Translations under genes and position numbers: made by a program
Source of the DNA: an uncultured Bacteroides sp.
Lineage (GTDB): Bacteria > Bacteroidota > Bacteroidia > Cytophagales > Cyclobacteriaceae
Length of the DNA: 64,000 bases
NCBI GenBank assembly: GCA_902168185.1
Contig: CABHOV010000029.1
Span: 1-64,000 of the forward strand
Direction of reading: 5' to 3'
In this document: positions 21,198 through 29,012 of the stretch, in pieces
Numbering within the stretch: position 1 is the first letter of the stretch
Layout: each line of letters starts with the position of its first letter
Notes under the pieces: generated by a model
Databases searched by the model: none
What the model was told of the DNA's origin: nothing
What the model saw: the letters and a program-made list of their open reading frames with translations, nothing else

Positions 21198-21365
21198 TTA
21201 TTCAATGGGTATAGTATCGACTATACCGTACCGATATAAATGTACGTATTTATACCTAGTATATTCTAGGTGTAGAAAGTACACTGATCTGTTAATAAAT
21301 ACCGTGAACAAGATTTATATCTTTTCCCGTTTTTTGCGGGGTAATGTCTATTTATTAACTACACA

Positions 21366-22619
21366 ATGAATCTAAAATTAATCACGGTTATCAGTCTGGT
21401 TGTCTGCCTGCTTGCGGGCAATACAGTTCGAGCAAAAGGAGAGAAAGCTATCAAATCTGGTGTGTGGCGCGCAACACTGGAAATCCAGGGACTTCAACTA
21501 CCCTTCAATTTCAAAGTAACATCCGATCCTGCTGGCGGGTTAGATCTTTATATCATGAATGGTGAAGAACGGTTGCTACTGGAAGATGTAATAATTACAG
21601 GTGACTCTATTAACATAGCACTTCATATTTTTGACGCTAACATCAAGGCGAGAATATACGGTAAGGGAGATTCGCTCAGTGGTGTATTCATAAAGAATTA
21701 TGAGCAACACTATAAGGTTCCGTTTCACGCAGTACATGGAGAGGAATATCGTTTTGTAAAAAAGGATCTGAATTTAACCACTGAACCAGATTATAGCGGG
21801 AAATATGCAGTGAAGTTCATCCACGAAAGTGATACTTCGGAGGCGATTGGTGTTTTTAAACAGCAAGGTAACTATGTTACCGGAACGTTTTTAACAACCA
21901 CTGGCGACTATCGCTATCTCGAAGGATCTGTCAATAAGGGTGTACTATATATGAGTGCATTTGATGGTAATCATGCTTATCTGTTTACAGCAAACCGAAA
22001 CCCTGACAATACATTGATTGGTGAATTTTTTTCCGGTCAAACGTGGACAGAGTTTTGGGTAGCGGAGAAAAATGAAAACGCAAGTTTACCAGATCCAGAA
22101 TCATTAACGTATCTGAAATCAGGGTTTGAAAAAATAGAATTTTCTTTTCCTGACATACAGGGAAAGAAAGTATCCTTTCCTGATCGTAAGTATGAGGGTA
22201 AAGTGGTAATTCTGCAAATCTTTGGAACATGGTGTCCTAATTGTATGGACGAGACTACTTTCTTTTCGCACTGGTATAATGCCAACAAGATGAGAGGCGT
22301 TGAAATTATAGGGCTCGCATATGAACGCAAAAGTGATTTTAACTATGCGAGCACACGTGTAAAGAAAATGGTTGAAACATTAAAAGTGCCGTATACTTTT
22401 GTTATAGCAGGCACGAATGACAAAGAGAAAGCTTCTCTGACGTTGCCTATGCTGAACCATGTGATGGCTTTTCCTACAACGATCATCATTGGTAAAGATG
22501 GAAAGGTAAAAAAGATACATACTGGATTCTCAGGGCCAGGCACTGGATTCTATTATGATCAGTATGTGGAGCGTTTTAATGAAACAATCAATACGCTGCT
22601 AAAAGAAAGTGTCAATTAG
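21366..22619 (+). CDS. TlpA/ResA-like periplasmic thioredoxin protein
   Basis: A 417-residue exported protein with a signal peptide (about 1-24, ending VRAKG). The N-terminal 230 residues are beta-rich, with lipocalin-like repeats (GVWRATLEIQGLQLPF, YSGKYAVKFI, GNYVTGTFLTTTGDYRY, LIGEFFSG), as in other Bacteroidota TlpA proteins. The C-terminal part (about 255-412) is an AhpC/TSA-type thioredoxin fold with the active site TWCPNC (Cys290, Cys293) and the cis-Pro region MAFPTTIIIGKDG. It probably reduces or isomerises disulfides in the periplasm. It is monocistronic, ending in a strong terminator about 40 bases downstream. Confidence 0.9.
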   Translation: MNLKLITVISLVVCLLAGNTVRAKGEKAIKSGVWRATLEIQGLQLPFNFKVTSDPAGGLDLYIMNGEERLLLEDVIITGDSINIALHIFDANIKARIYGKGDSLSGVFIKNYEQHYKVPFHAVHGEEYRFVKKDLNLTTEPDYSGKYAVKFIHESDTSEAIGVFKQQGNYVTGTFLTTTGDYRYLEGSVNKGVLYMSAFDGNHAYLFTANRNPDNTLIGEFFSGQTWTEFWVAEKNENASLPDPESLTYLKSGFEKIEFSFPDIQGKKVSFPDRKYEGKVVILQIFGTWCPNCMDETTFFSHWYNANKMRGVEIIGLAYERKSDFNYASTRVKKMVETLKVPYTFVIAGTNDKEKASLTLPMLNHVMAFPTTIIIGKDGKVKKIHTGFSGPGTGFYYDQYVERFNETINTLLKESVN

Positions 22620-22655
22620 TAATATATAGATTAAAGTATAACTGTTCTATATCAT

Positions 22656-22698
22656 ATCCCTGTCTCTACAATAAGTAGGGGCAGGGATTTTTGTTTTT
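22656..22698 (+). terminator. Rho-independent terminator of the TlpA-like gene
   Basis: A 14-base-pair stem (ATCCCTGTCTCTAC pairing with GTAGGGGCAGGGAT, using two G-U pairs) with loop AATAA is followed by TTTTTGTTTTT. Confidence 0.85.
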
Positions 22699-22754
22699 GG
22701 GCTGTACTAAAAAGCTTAGTGATTTTCTGTGTAGGCACTCATGCTTATATCGGT

Positions 22755-22773
22755 GATATGAGCGTCTCATATC
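22755..22773. repeat. Perfect 8-bp inverted repeat
   Basis: GATATGAG and CTCATATC are separated by CGT. There is no T-run beside it, so it is not an obvious terminator. It sits at the edge of the orphan open segment at 22763-22932. Confidence 0.5.
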
Positions 22774-22884
22774 AGTAAGCCGGTTCTTAGGCCGCCCATC
22801 AATGAAATCGTGCTCGGTGATCAAGACTCAAACAAGATTGGTGTCCAAGAGCCGAATACCAACGGCACGTCAGTGATTATAAAT

Positions 22885-22924
22885 GAAAAAGAGGAAATTG
22901 ATTCTTTCAAATTCCTCTTTTTTA
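22885..22924. terminator. Bidirectional terminator between convergent genes
   Basis: AAAAAGAGGAA and TTCCTCTTTTTT form a stem of about 11-12 pairs around a short loop. A- and T-runs flank both sides, so it can end the minus-strand collagen-like gene as well as plus-strand transcripts. Confidence 0.7.
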
Positions 22925-22981
22925 AATGGCATTGAGTATTCCGTTAATACGGGAACAGTCAATATATAAATTTTGTGTATA

Positions 22982-23821
22982 CTAAGATCCAGGCTTAGTA
23001 TAGATATACATTCCTTCCTGACCCTTTTTTCCTTTTGTACCCAGTTTTCCCGGTATACCCGGTTTAGAGGTTTGATCACCTGAACCCGCTGAACCCGCGT
23101 GCCCGCCTTCGCCACCGTATCCCGGATAACCGCCAAGGAGGTTGATTTTGATGGTACCAGATGAAAGTATATTTGCAGGACATTTTAAACATTGAAATGT
23201 TAATGAGCCACCAGCTGCTCCGTTACCTCCATTGCCACCGTTACTGCCATTTCCACCATTGCAAGAGCAATGTGTAGTGCTCTTGTTCGCATTCCCTCCA
23301 TTTCCGCCTTTGCCACCGTCACCACCATTGCCACCGTTGAGTCTTACCAGGAGCGGAGCGGCTTGCGTTGATTCAAAGTAGTCTATTTCAAGCGTGAGAT
23401 TTTTGCCAGGCTCACCATCGGTACCATTGGTTCCGGGCTTTCCAACTTTACCATGTGTGCAAGGACCATAAGCTTGATCGGCATCTTTACCAGCTATGCC
23501 GTAGGTTCCCGAGCGACCGGTGCCAATAATCCAGCATTGATTACCAATGATCAGTTTATTGACCTTGATATAGCTTGCAGAAGATGATCTGAACAGGACT
23601 ATATTTGAAGAATCATTCATGACCAACTCATCGATAATCAGGCTGTCCTCTTTCAATATATAAAAACCCTTTTTCGGGATTTCGAGTCTTCCTAATGTAG
23701 TCTGTGCAAATAGTTTTGAGACAAACGGAAAGAGTATAATTAAAATCAACGCTACTATACGGCTGTTACGGTGCAGCAGAAACAGATTGAATGGTTTTTT
23801 AAATTTCTGAATAAAGCTCAT
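22982..23821 (-). CDS. Collagen-like Gly-rich exported protein
   Basis: A 279-residue protein. After a basic N-terminus there is a hydrophobic segment (about 24-40, ending KLFAQ) that looks like a signal peptide. Residues about 41-110 are non-repetitive (GRLEIPKKGFYILKEDSLII, LIIGNQCWIIGTGRSG). From about 112 it turns into Gly-X-Y and Gly-Gly-X repeats (GKVGKPGTNGTDGEPGK, GGNGGDGGKGGNGGN, GGNGSNGGNGGNGAAGG, GKLGTKGKKGQEG). Four Cys lie in two pairs within the repeats (HCSC and CLKC), unlike simple collagen-like proteins. It may form an extended surface or matrix structure, which is inference. It faces the TlpA gene convergently across a shared terminator region. Confidence 0.8.
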   Translation of the reverse strand: MSFIQKFKKPFNLFLLHRNSRIVALILIILFPFVSKLFAQTTLGRLEIPKKGFYILKEDSLIIDELVMNDSSNIVLFRSSSASYIKVNKLIIGNQCWIIGTGRSGTYGIAGKDADQAYGPCTHGKVGKPGTNGTDGEPGKNLTLEIDYFESTQAAPLLVRLNGGNGGDGGKGGNGGNANKSTTHCSCNGGNGSNGGNGGNGAAGGSLTFQCLKCPANILSSGTIKINLLGGYPGYGGEGGHAGSAGSGDQTSKPGIPGKLGTKGKKGQEGMYIYTKPGS

Positions 23822-24056
23822 TGGTATACTTTTAGGACTATTAAAAATACCTTTTGAGCGTTACTTCGTTACTAAGTAAATATACTTATGCGTTTGTACT
23901 ATAAATACAGACGTATGTGGCCGAGTCTGTTGTTGCGGGATGGCTCCGTATTTATACGGAAGTAATTATCTGTAGTAGTAGCAAGAGTTGCCGCGTAGAA
24001 TTGCTGAAGAGATAATGCATTGGTCTAGCTTTCTTTGCTTTATAATATAATATAGT

Positions 24057-24446
24057 ATGGGAGTGATCATTGTAAGTATAGCTGTGCTTTTGTCTGTTGC
24101 TGTTGTAGCACTTAGACATTTAAGAAAACCGAAAGTGCCACCGATAGAGGTTAAGGCATCGTCATTGATTTCGCTATTTGTTAAAGATTCAAGCGATGCA
24201 AATGTAAAATATCTGGAGAAAGAACTTAGGGTAGAGGGATTTGTAAAAGATATACGCGAAGATGAAGGTATTGTGTGGATGGCGGGCGAAGGCATGATTA
24301 TGATAACAGTGAAATGTTATTTCAAAGGAAAAATAAGTAAGGGAAAATTAAAAGTTGGCGACCCAGTAACGATACAAGGTGTTTGCAAAGGCTGTGCGAT
24401 CCATGTCATTCTTTTTAAATGTATCCTTTCCAAGACAGTGGCATAG
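24057..24446 (+). CDS. Membrane-anchored OB-fold (tRNA_anti-like) protein
   Basis: A 129-residue protein with an N-terminal membrane segment (about 2-20, VIIVSIAVLLSVAVVALRHL), then an OB-fold core: SLISLFVKDSSDANVKYLEK, LRVEGFVKDI, MITVKCYF, KVGDPVTIQGVCKG. This pattern (lengthy helix, then 'elrVeGfV', then 'GdpVtIkGvC.G') fits the tRNA_anti-like family found widely in Bacteroidota, whose function is unknown. Three Cys occur near the end (VCKGCAIHVILFKC). No operon partner is evident. Confidence 0.75.
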   Translation: MGVIIVSIAVLLSVAVVALRHLRKPKVPPIEVKASSLISLFVKDSSDANVKYLEKELRVEGFVKDIREDEGIVWMAGEGMIMITVKCYFKGKISKGKLKVGDPVTIQGVCKGCAIHVILFKCILSKTVA

Positions 24447-24662
24447 AGTAAGTATATCTTTGCTCGACACAACTAGGTAAAATTACTGACACGAGTTTAG
24501 TAATAAAATCGGTTCTCTTGTACTCATTAATACAGAGAATAGATTATTAAAAAGATGATTTACTTTGTGCCATAGAAATTAGATAGTGTATTAGTGATTA
24601 ATGTTGTGTATCGTTAGATGATTGAAGATTTCTCCGCTTATTTGATAGTGGGGTTTGGGTCG
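24447..24662. other. Non-coding gap before a strong terminator
   Basis: I find no gene with a recognisable product. A plus-strand frame starting at 24618 runs through the terminator and the antisense of the kinase gene, so it is not credible. Confidence 0.4.
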
Positions 24663-24695
24663 GGGGCGCACATACCAATGTGTGCCCCTTTTTTT
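24663..24695 (+). terminator. GC-rich rho-independent terminator
   Basis: GGGGCGCACA pairs with TGTGTGCCCC (10 pairs, one G-U) around a 6-base loop and is followed by seven T. It lies 217 bases after the OB-fold gene, so either that transcript has a long 3' end or a small unannotated RNA stops here. Confidence 0.85.
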
Positions 24696-24714
24696 GAGTA
24701 CATGTTGACGCTAC

Positions 24715-24740
24715 TATATACCTTCATTTGCTGGTATATA
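24715..24740. repeat. AT-rich inverted repeat after the propeller kinase
   Basis: TATATACC and GGTATATA are separated by 10 bases. The repeat lies 35 bases beyond the stop codon of the minus-strand kinase gene. Without a T-run its role as a terminator is uncertain. Confidence 0.4.
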
Positions 24741-24775
24741 TTGAAAAGAAAAAGAACAGTAAGATTGAGAGGAAA

Positions 24776-27700
24776 TTATTGCCTCGTTGGAATGGTAAAT
24801 GAGAACTTACTTCCTTTGCCAAGTTCACTTTCAATATATAGGGTGCCTGAATTTATTTCAATGAATTCCTGGCAAAGTTTTAATCCGAGACCTACACCTC
24901 TCTCTCCACTCGTTCCAAAAGTTGTGAAGCCTTCTTTTCCCAGGATTTTCAGGATGTCATTTTTTGCAATGCCCTTACCCGTATCGACAACATATGCGAG
25001 AACTGATTTTTCGCGAGGCTCAGCTCCTATAATTACTTCGCCATGTTTGCCAGTAAATTTGATGGCGTTGTTAACAAGATTGCGGATAACCAGTTTAATC
25101 ATGTCCTTATCCGCGAATACAGGAATACTGGTTTCAAGTATATTTGTAAGGGTTATATCCTTGCGTGTTGCCAGGGGCTTGAAGAGACGAAAATTCTCGT
25201 CTATGATTTCATGGATATCAAAGGCAGACGGTCGAACCTGCATACCCTCCATTTGTCCACGTGCCCATTGAAGTAAATTATCCGTTAGTCCAACAGTATA
25301 ACGGATGCTTTCTTTCAAGTCTGGGACTAACCTTTTGAATTCTTGTTCGGTTATAAGATTTGACTCCAGTAGCAAGAGTATCTCTTGTACCTGGTGAACA
25401 GGCCCTCTGAGGTCATGAGAAATGATGGAGAATATTTTGTCTTTGGTGAGATTCAGTTTTTCAAGTGTTTCCGCTTGCATGGAAATCTCTTCGTTCTTAT
25501 TGAGAATTTCCTGATTCTTGATTTGAAGATCTGCTGTCTTTTCGTTTACCTTTTTCTTGAGAGATGTTTTTTGCAACTGGATCTGGCGTGTATAATAAAA
25601 GGTAATCATCCAGACAGATGCCGTTAAAAAGAGGAAGTAGAGTATATAGGCCCACCATTTCTGATACCATGGAAATTGAATGGAAAAAATATAAGCAGCA
25701 GGTTTGCTGATGATACCATACTCGTTTTTTGCGCGCACCAGGAAAGTATAGTCTCCTCCAGGTATATTGGTATATGCTGCTTCTTTACTTTTCGTCCAGG
25801 CAGACCATCTGTTTTCGAAGCCGCTGAGTTTATGTTGATATTCCGTTTTTTCAGCGTCTTCATAGAAAGAACACATGAAATCAAATTTCATGCTATTGTT
25901 ACTATAGGGAATTTCCGGACGGGTATGTTTCTGTTGGTCAGAGTATAGTATAGAATCTCTTGCCCATATATGCCTGATGAAGGTATGTATAGAGTCATTA
26001 TAAAATGTTTTCTGAATAGGATTGTAATGCAACACTCTTAGTTTGTTGCCAATGAGCACATCCTCCGGTCCTGCTATTAATATAGGTGCATTTATATCTA
26101 TTCCGAGATCACCAATAGCGATGGCAGTTTTATTAAATGGCGTAAACATCACCTTATATGTTTCATCATTTTGTTTTTTTAGCACGCCTGCAGTTTCGTA
26201 TTGTTGCGGCCGGGCACCCCAAAAGTATAAATCTCCTTCACTGTTTTCTGCTATACTATAGATGCAGAATTTCTTGCCGAGTGCGTCCCGAATTTTTTTA
26301 TCAGGCTCAAACCTGTCTTTTACGGCATTGTACCGGTATATTCCGTCTGTTGTAGTCGCAACAACACTTCCATTGAGTAACTTGTAAATGCGGTTGTTAA
26401 GATGTGAAGGAAGTCCGTGACGTGTGTCGTATAGTGAAACAGACGATACTTCACTCATCTCTTTGTTGAGTCGTAACCTGTAAACTCCTCTTTGCTCATG
26501 ACTAACCCAAAAGTATCCTTGCTTGTCCTGAAGCAAGGAATTGATATTTTCATCAAAGCCTGCTATTCTTTGCTTTTTCCATTTGGCTTTCTTTTCTTTC
26601 TTCAAGAGCCATATTCCTGAATCAGTACCCATGAGTATATGATCCGGATTATTGTTTATCTCACAAAGTACATATACGCGGAGGTGATCAACTACCTGAA
26701 TCGCTTGTTTACCTTTTATTTCGTAAACACCATTGAAATTCGCTGCATATAGCTTGCCTTGACTATTAAGTAAGCTATACGTAACATCACCTAGTATAGG
26801 GGTAAATGTGGTGGGATTTTCTTTGTAAAACACACCTTGACCTGTGCCTACATAGAGATTGGAATCTACTTTACCCAAAGCAAACACTACTCCTTTCAAT
26901 CCATTTTGTTTGTCGAAGTATGTAAGAGGGGAACTTGCAATAACCTGAATGAGTGCGTCTTCGGAAGAGAGCCAGAGGTTATGTTGAGGGTCTTTAAAGA
27001 ACGTTGATGTCTTTACGTAGCTTCCAATACTTTCAGCGTTGATCGTATACGTAATCTCGCCTTTTTTATTCATGAAGACAATTTCATCAGGTGACGCTAT
27101 GGCTAATATACCATTGTCAAGTGTTCTTACTTGTTGGAAGTATGTTGTTTTGTAATATGACTGTAATTCGTTTGGGAATGCTTTTAATCTTTGCTTTGTG
27201 CCAGGCGAGATATCAAAAGTCCAGAGCTGTTGCAACGTGTCGAGAATAAGTATAGAATTAAGCTCATAATCAGTCATCCATTGGATAGGTATACTTTTCA
27301 GCTCGTCAAAAAACGCCTGTTGTTCAAATTTTTTATTTTTATAAAGCATCATTGAGCCGTCCTCTTTGACCAGATAGAACTCTCCCTGAATTTTTAAAAA
27401 TCCCCAGTTGTCAATGTCAATGACATCTAATTTTTCATCTTCATAACGGATAACGAATTCGGGGTTGTGAAAGAAAACAATGTCTTTATAAACCATAATG
27501 AGACCTATAGATTTATTTCTATAGCGCTCTGGAATTTGTAGCTTGAAGGAATGATAACGAAAATTTCCGGTGGAGTCTTTTTTGAAAAATCCAAGTTCAG
27601 AATCACTGCCTATGTAAATATTCCCGTGCGAATCAGGAGCCATGCTCGCGATATAGTCTTTATTGGGAAGAGTAAGCATGTTCCATTCTGCTCCATCATA

Positions 27701-27883
27701 CCTCATTACACCTTCGTTATTGGCTATATATAGTGCGCCTTGCTCGTCAGGTTTAATATAGTGATTATGGAGTGATGCTGCTTTATATACTTCAGAGGTG
27801 TGATATTGAACAAAAGGCTGTTGTGCCTTTGCAATAAGGCAGGTGGTTAGCAGGAAATATAGAAAGCTTTGGAGTCGAATCAT
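24776..27883 (-). CDS. Beta-propeller (two-component regulator propeller) sensor histidine kinase
   Basis: A 1035-residue protein. A signal peptide (about 1-20, ending IAKAQ) precedes a large periplasmic sensor (about 21-660) of propeller repeats (GALYIANNEGVMRYDG, GNIYIGSDSELGFF, SLLQDKQGYFWVSHEQRGVYRL). A Y_Y_Y domain follows (about 665-735, TNIPGGDYTFLVRAKNEYG), then one membrane helix (about 740-762), a coiled coil (about 765-810), HisKA with SHDLRGPVH, and a HATPase with NLVNNAIKFT, DTGKGI and GVGLGLKL. Unlike hybrid HTCS proteins of Bacteroides it has no receiver or AraC domain. The response regulator encoded 31 bases upstream (27915-28691) is the likely partner. Such sensors often respond to polysaccharide fragments; the ligand here is unknown. 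Confidence 0.93.
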   Translation of the reverse strand: MIRLQSFLYFLLTTCLIAKAQQPFVQYHTSEVYKAASLHNHYIKPDEQGALYIANNEGVMRYDGAEWNMLTLPNKDYIASMAPDSHGNIYIGSDSELGFFKKDSTGNFRYHSFKLQIPERYRNKSIGLIMVYKDIVFFHNPEFVIRYEDEKLDVIDIDNWGFLKIQGEFYLVKEDGSMMLYKNKKFEQQAFFDELKSIPIQWMTDYELNSILILDTLQQLWTFDISPGTKQRLKAFPNELQSYYKTTYFQQVRTLDNGILAIASPDEIVFMNKKGEITYTINAESIGSYVKTSTFFKDPQHNLWLSSEDALIQVIASSPLTYFDKQNGLKGVVFALGKVDSNLYVGTGQGVFYKENPTTFTPILGDVTYSLLNSQGKLYAANFNGVYEIKGKQAIQVVDHLRVYVLCEINNNPDHILMGTDSGIWLLKKEKKAKWKKQRIAGFDENINSLLQDKQGYFWVSHEQRGVYRLRLNKEMSEVSSVSLYDTRHGLPSHLNNRIYKLLNGSVVATTTDGIYRYNAVKDRFEPDKKIRDALGKKFCIYSIAENSEGDLYFWGARPQQYETAGVLKKQNDETYKVMFTPFNKTAIAIGDLGIDINAPILIAGPEDVLIGNKLRVLHYNPIQKTFYNDSIHTFIRHIWARDSILYSDQQKHTRPEIPYSNNSMKFDFMCSFYEDAEKTEYQHKLSGFENRWSAWTKSKEAAYTNIPGGDYTFLVRAKNEYGIISKPAAYIFSIQFPWYQKWWAYILYFLFLTASVWMITFYYTRQIQLQKTSLKKKVNEKTADLQIKNQEILNKNEEISMQAETLEKLNLTKDKIFSIISHDLRGPVHQVQEILLLLESNLITEQEFKRLVPDLKESIRYTVGLTDNLLQWARGQMEGMQVRPSAFDIHEIIDENFRLFKPLATRKDITLTNILETSIPVFADKDMIKLVIRNLVNNAIKFTGKHGEVIIGAEPREKSVLAYVVDTGKGIAKNDILKILGKEGFTTFGTSGERGVGLGLKLCQEFIEINSGTLYIESELGKGSKFSFTIPTRQ

Positions 27884-27914
27884 TAAACTTTCAGTATTGA
27901 GAAGAGAAAAACTC

Positions 27915-28691
27915 CTACTGCAATATATTGGTTAAATGCATACCGATTTGAGTTGTACTCGTTTTATATAAATATTTGCAAAGGATTCTGAAAAGCTCCG
28001 CACTATTAACCGGTTTTAACAGGCAACTGCTGGCTCCTGCGTTGAGTGACGCAGCGATGCTTTCTTTTACAACGGGCGATGTCAGGCAGCTAATGATGGG
28101 CACATATTTGTTAAACTCCCTGATTTTCTGGGTAGACGTATTTCCGTCCTGACCGAGTATAAGATCATCCATGAGTATAAGATCAAATTGGTCTTCGTAT
28201 ACCATCGATACAGTGTCTTCACCAGTCTCTGCTAGTCGGGTATCGCATCCCCATCCTTCGAGCAGCGATTGAAATACCATCGCATTTATACGGCTGTCTT
28301 CTACGATTAGAACTTTTTTACCTTCGAACGGATGCTTTGTGTTTTCGGTAGGGGCGTTGATCAAGCGAAACGGAAATGTTATTTTCTTCTCATTCCCTTT
28401 ACTCAAATCGATTTTCATGTTCTCACGGTCATATCCCGTAATGTCAATTACAATCGTGGTGATATTATCGAAATGATCCTTTTTGGTGATCTCAATGAAG
28501 ACTTCATTAATGTCAAACGATTTGGCAAGAAAGAGGCAGCCGTGTTTAATAGCACCAACCAATCGATCACCATTGCCGAGGTATGCATCATTCAACTGAA
28601 CATCTATATTCAGTTTCAGTAATACTGTACGATACCGGTTGAGTTTATTTGCAAGTTTATAGCAGGACTCCCGTAAGCTGAATTCTTCCAT
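27915..28691 (-). CDS. Response regulator with vestigial ATPase-like N-terminal domain
   Basis: 258 residues. The C-terminal half (about 125-245) is a receiver domain: KKVLIVEDSRINAMV, phosphoacceptor in LILMDDLILGQDG, switch Thr in ISCLTSP, and Lys in SCLLKPV. The N-terminal half (about 1-115) contains NGDRLVGAIKHGCLFLAKS followed by VFIEITKKD and TIVIDITGYD. This has the order of a HATPase N-box and following strands, but the usual Asn, the G-boxes and the GLGL motif are absent. It looks like the remains of a hybrid kinase whose catalytic end has decayed or been reused as an interaction surface. There is no DNA-binding output. It is the first gene of a two-gene operon with the propeller kinase. 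Confidence 0.8.
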   Translation of the reverse strand: MEEFSLRESCYKLANKLNRYRTVLLKLNIDVQLNDAYLGNGDRLVGAIKHGCLFLAKSFDINEVFIEITKKDHFDNITTIVIDITGYDRENMKIDLSKGNEKKITFPFRLINAPTENTKHPFEGKKVLIVEDSRINAMVFQSLLEGWGCDTRLAETGEDTVSMVYEDQFDLILMDDLILGQDGNTSTQKIREFNKYVPIISCLTSPVVKESIAASLNAGASSCLLKPVNSAELFRILCKYLYKTSTTQIGMHLTNILQ

Positions 28692-29012
28692 AGTAGAGTA
28701 TTGGCTTTAGATGCATTGCCAAATTTAAAGGCAATTATAGGGAGTAATTTAAAGGGATACATCCGTGATGAATTGAGTATCATATCAGTAAAAATACTGA
28801 CTCCATAAATGGTTACTTTTTTGATATATTGGTTTTAAGGTGGCAGGGGCCTATAAAAACATTAATCCGACATAGTAACTGCGATCAATAGCCATAAAAC
28901 AGTTAGATAAATCACTATATAATATATCGCCAAAAACGTATTTTATCGTTAAGATGCTGAATTTGGCTTTGGATGTTAGTGCTGATCCGGGTTGTGCTTG
29001 TTTTCCTAAATG
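28692..29012. other. Intergenic region between two signalling genes
   Basis: About 320 bases without a credible ORF. Besides the promoter near 28720-28747 it holds a small palindrome (CAGTA-AAAA-TACTG, near 28785). No T-run terminator is seen for the convergent reading of either neighbour. Confidence 0.4.
28720..28747 (-). promoter_or_regulatory. Promoter of the response regulator / propeller kinase operon
   Basis: On the minus strand, TTA (28747-28745), 17 bases, then TAAATTTG (28727-28720). The -7 box is exact, while the -33 has TTA for TTG. The leader would be about 25 bases. Confidence 0.5.

Noticed and set aside
24618-25271. Plus-strand 217-residue frame
   Set aside because: It crosses a strong terminator and runs antisense to the kinase ATPase domain.
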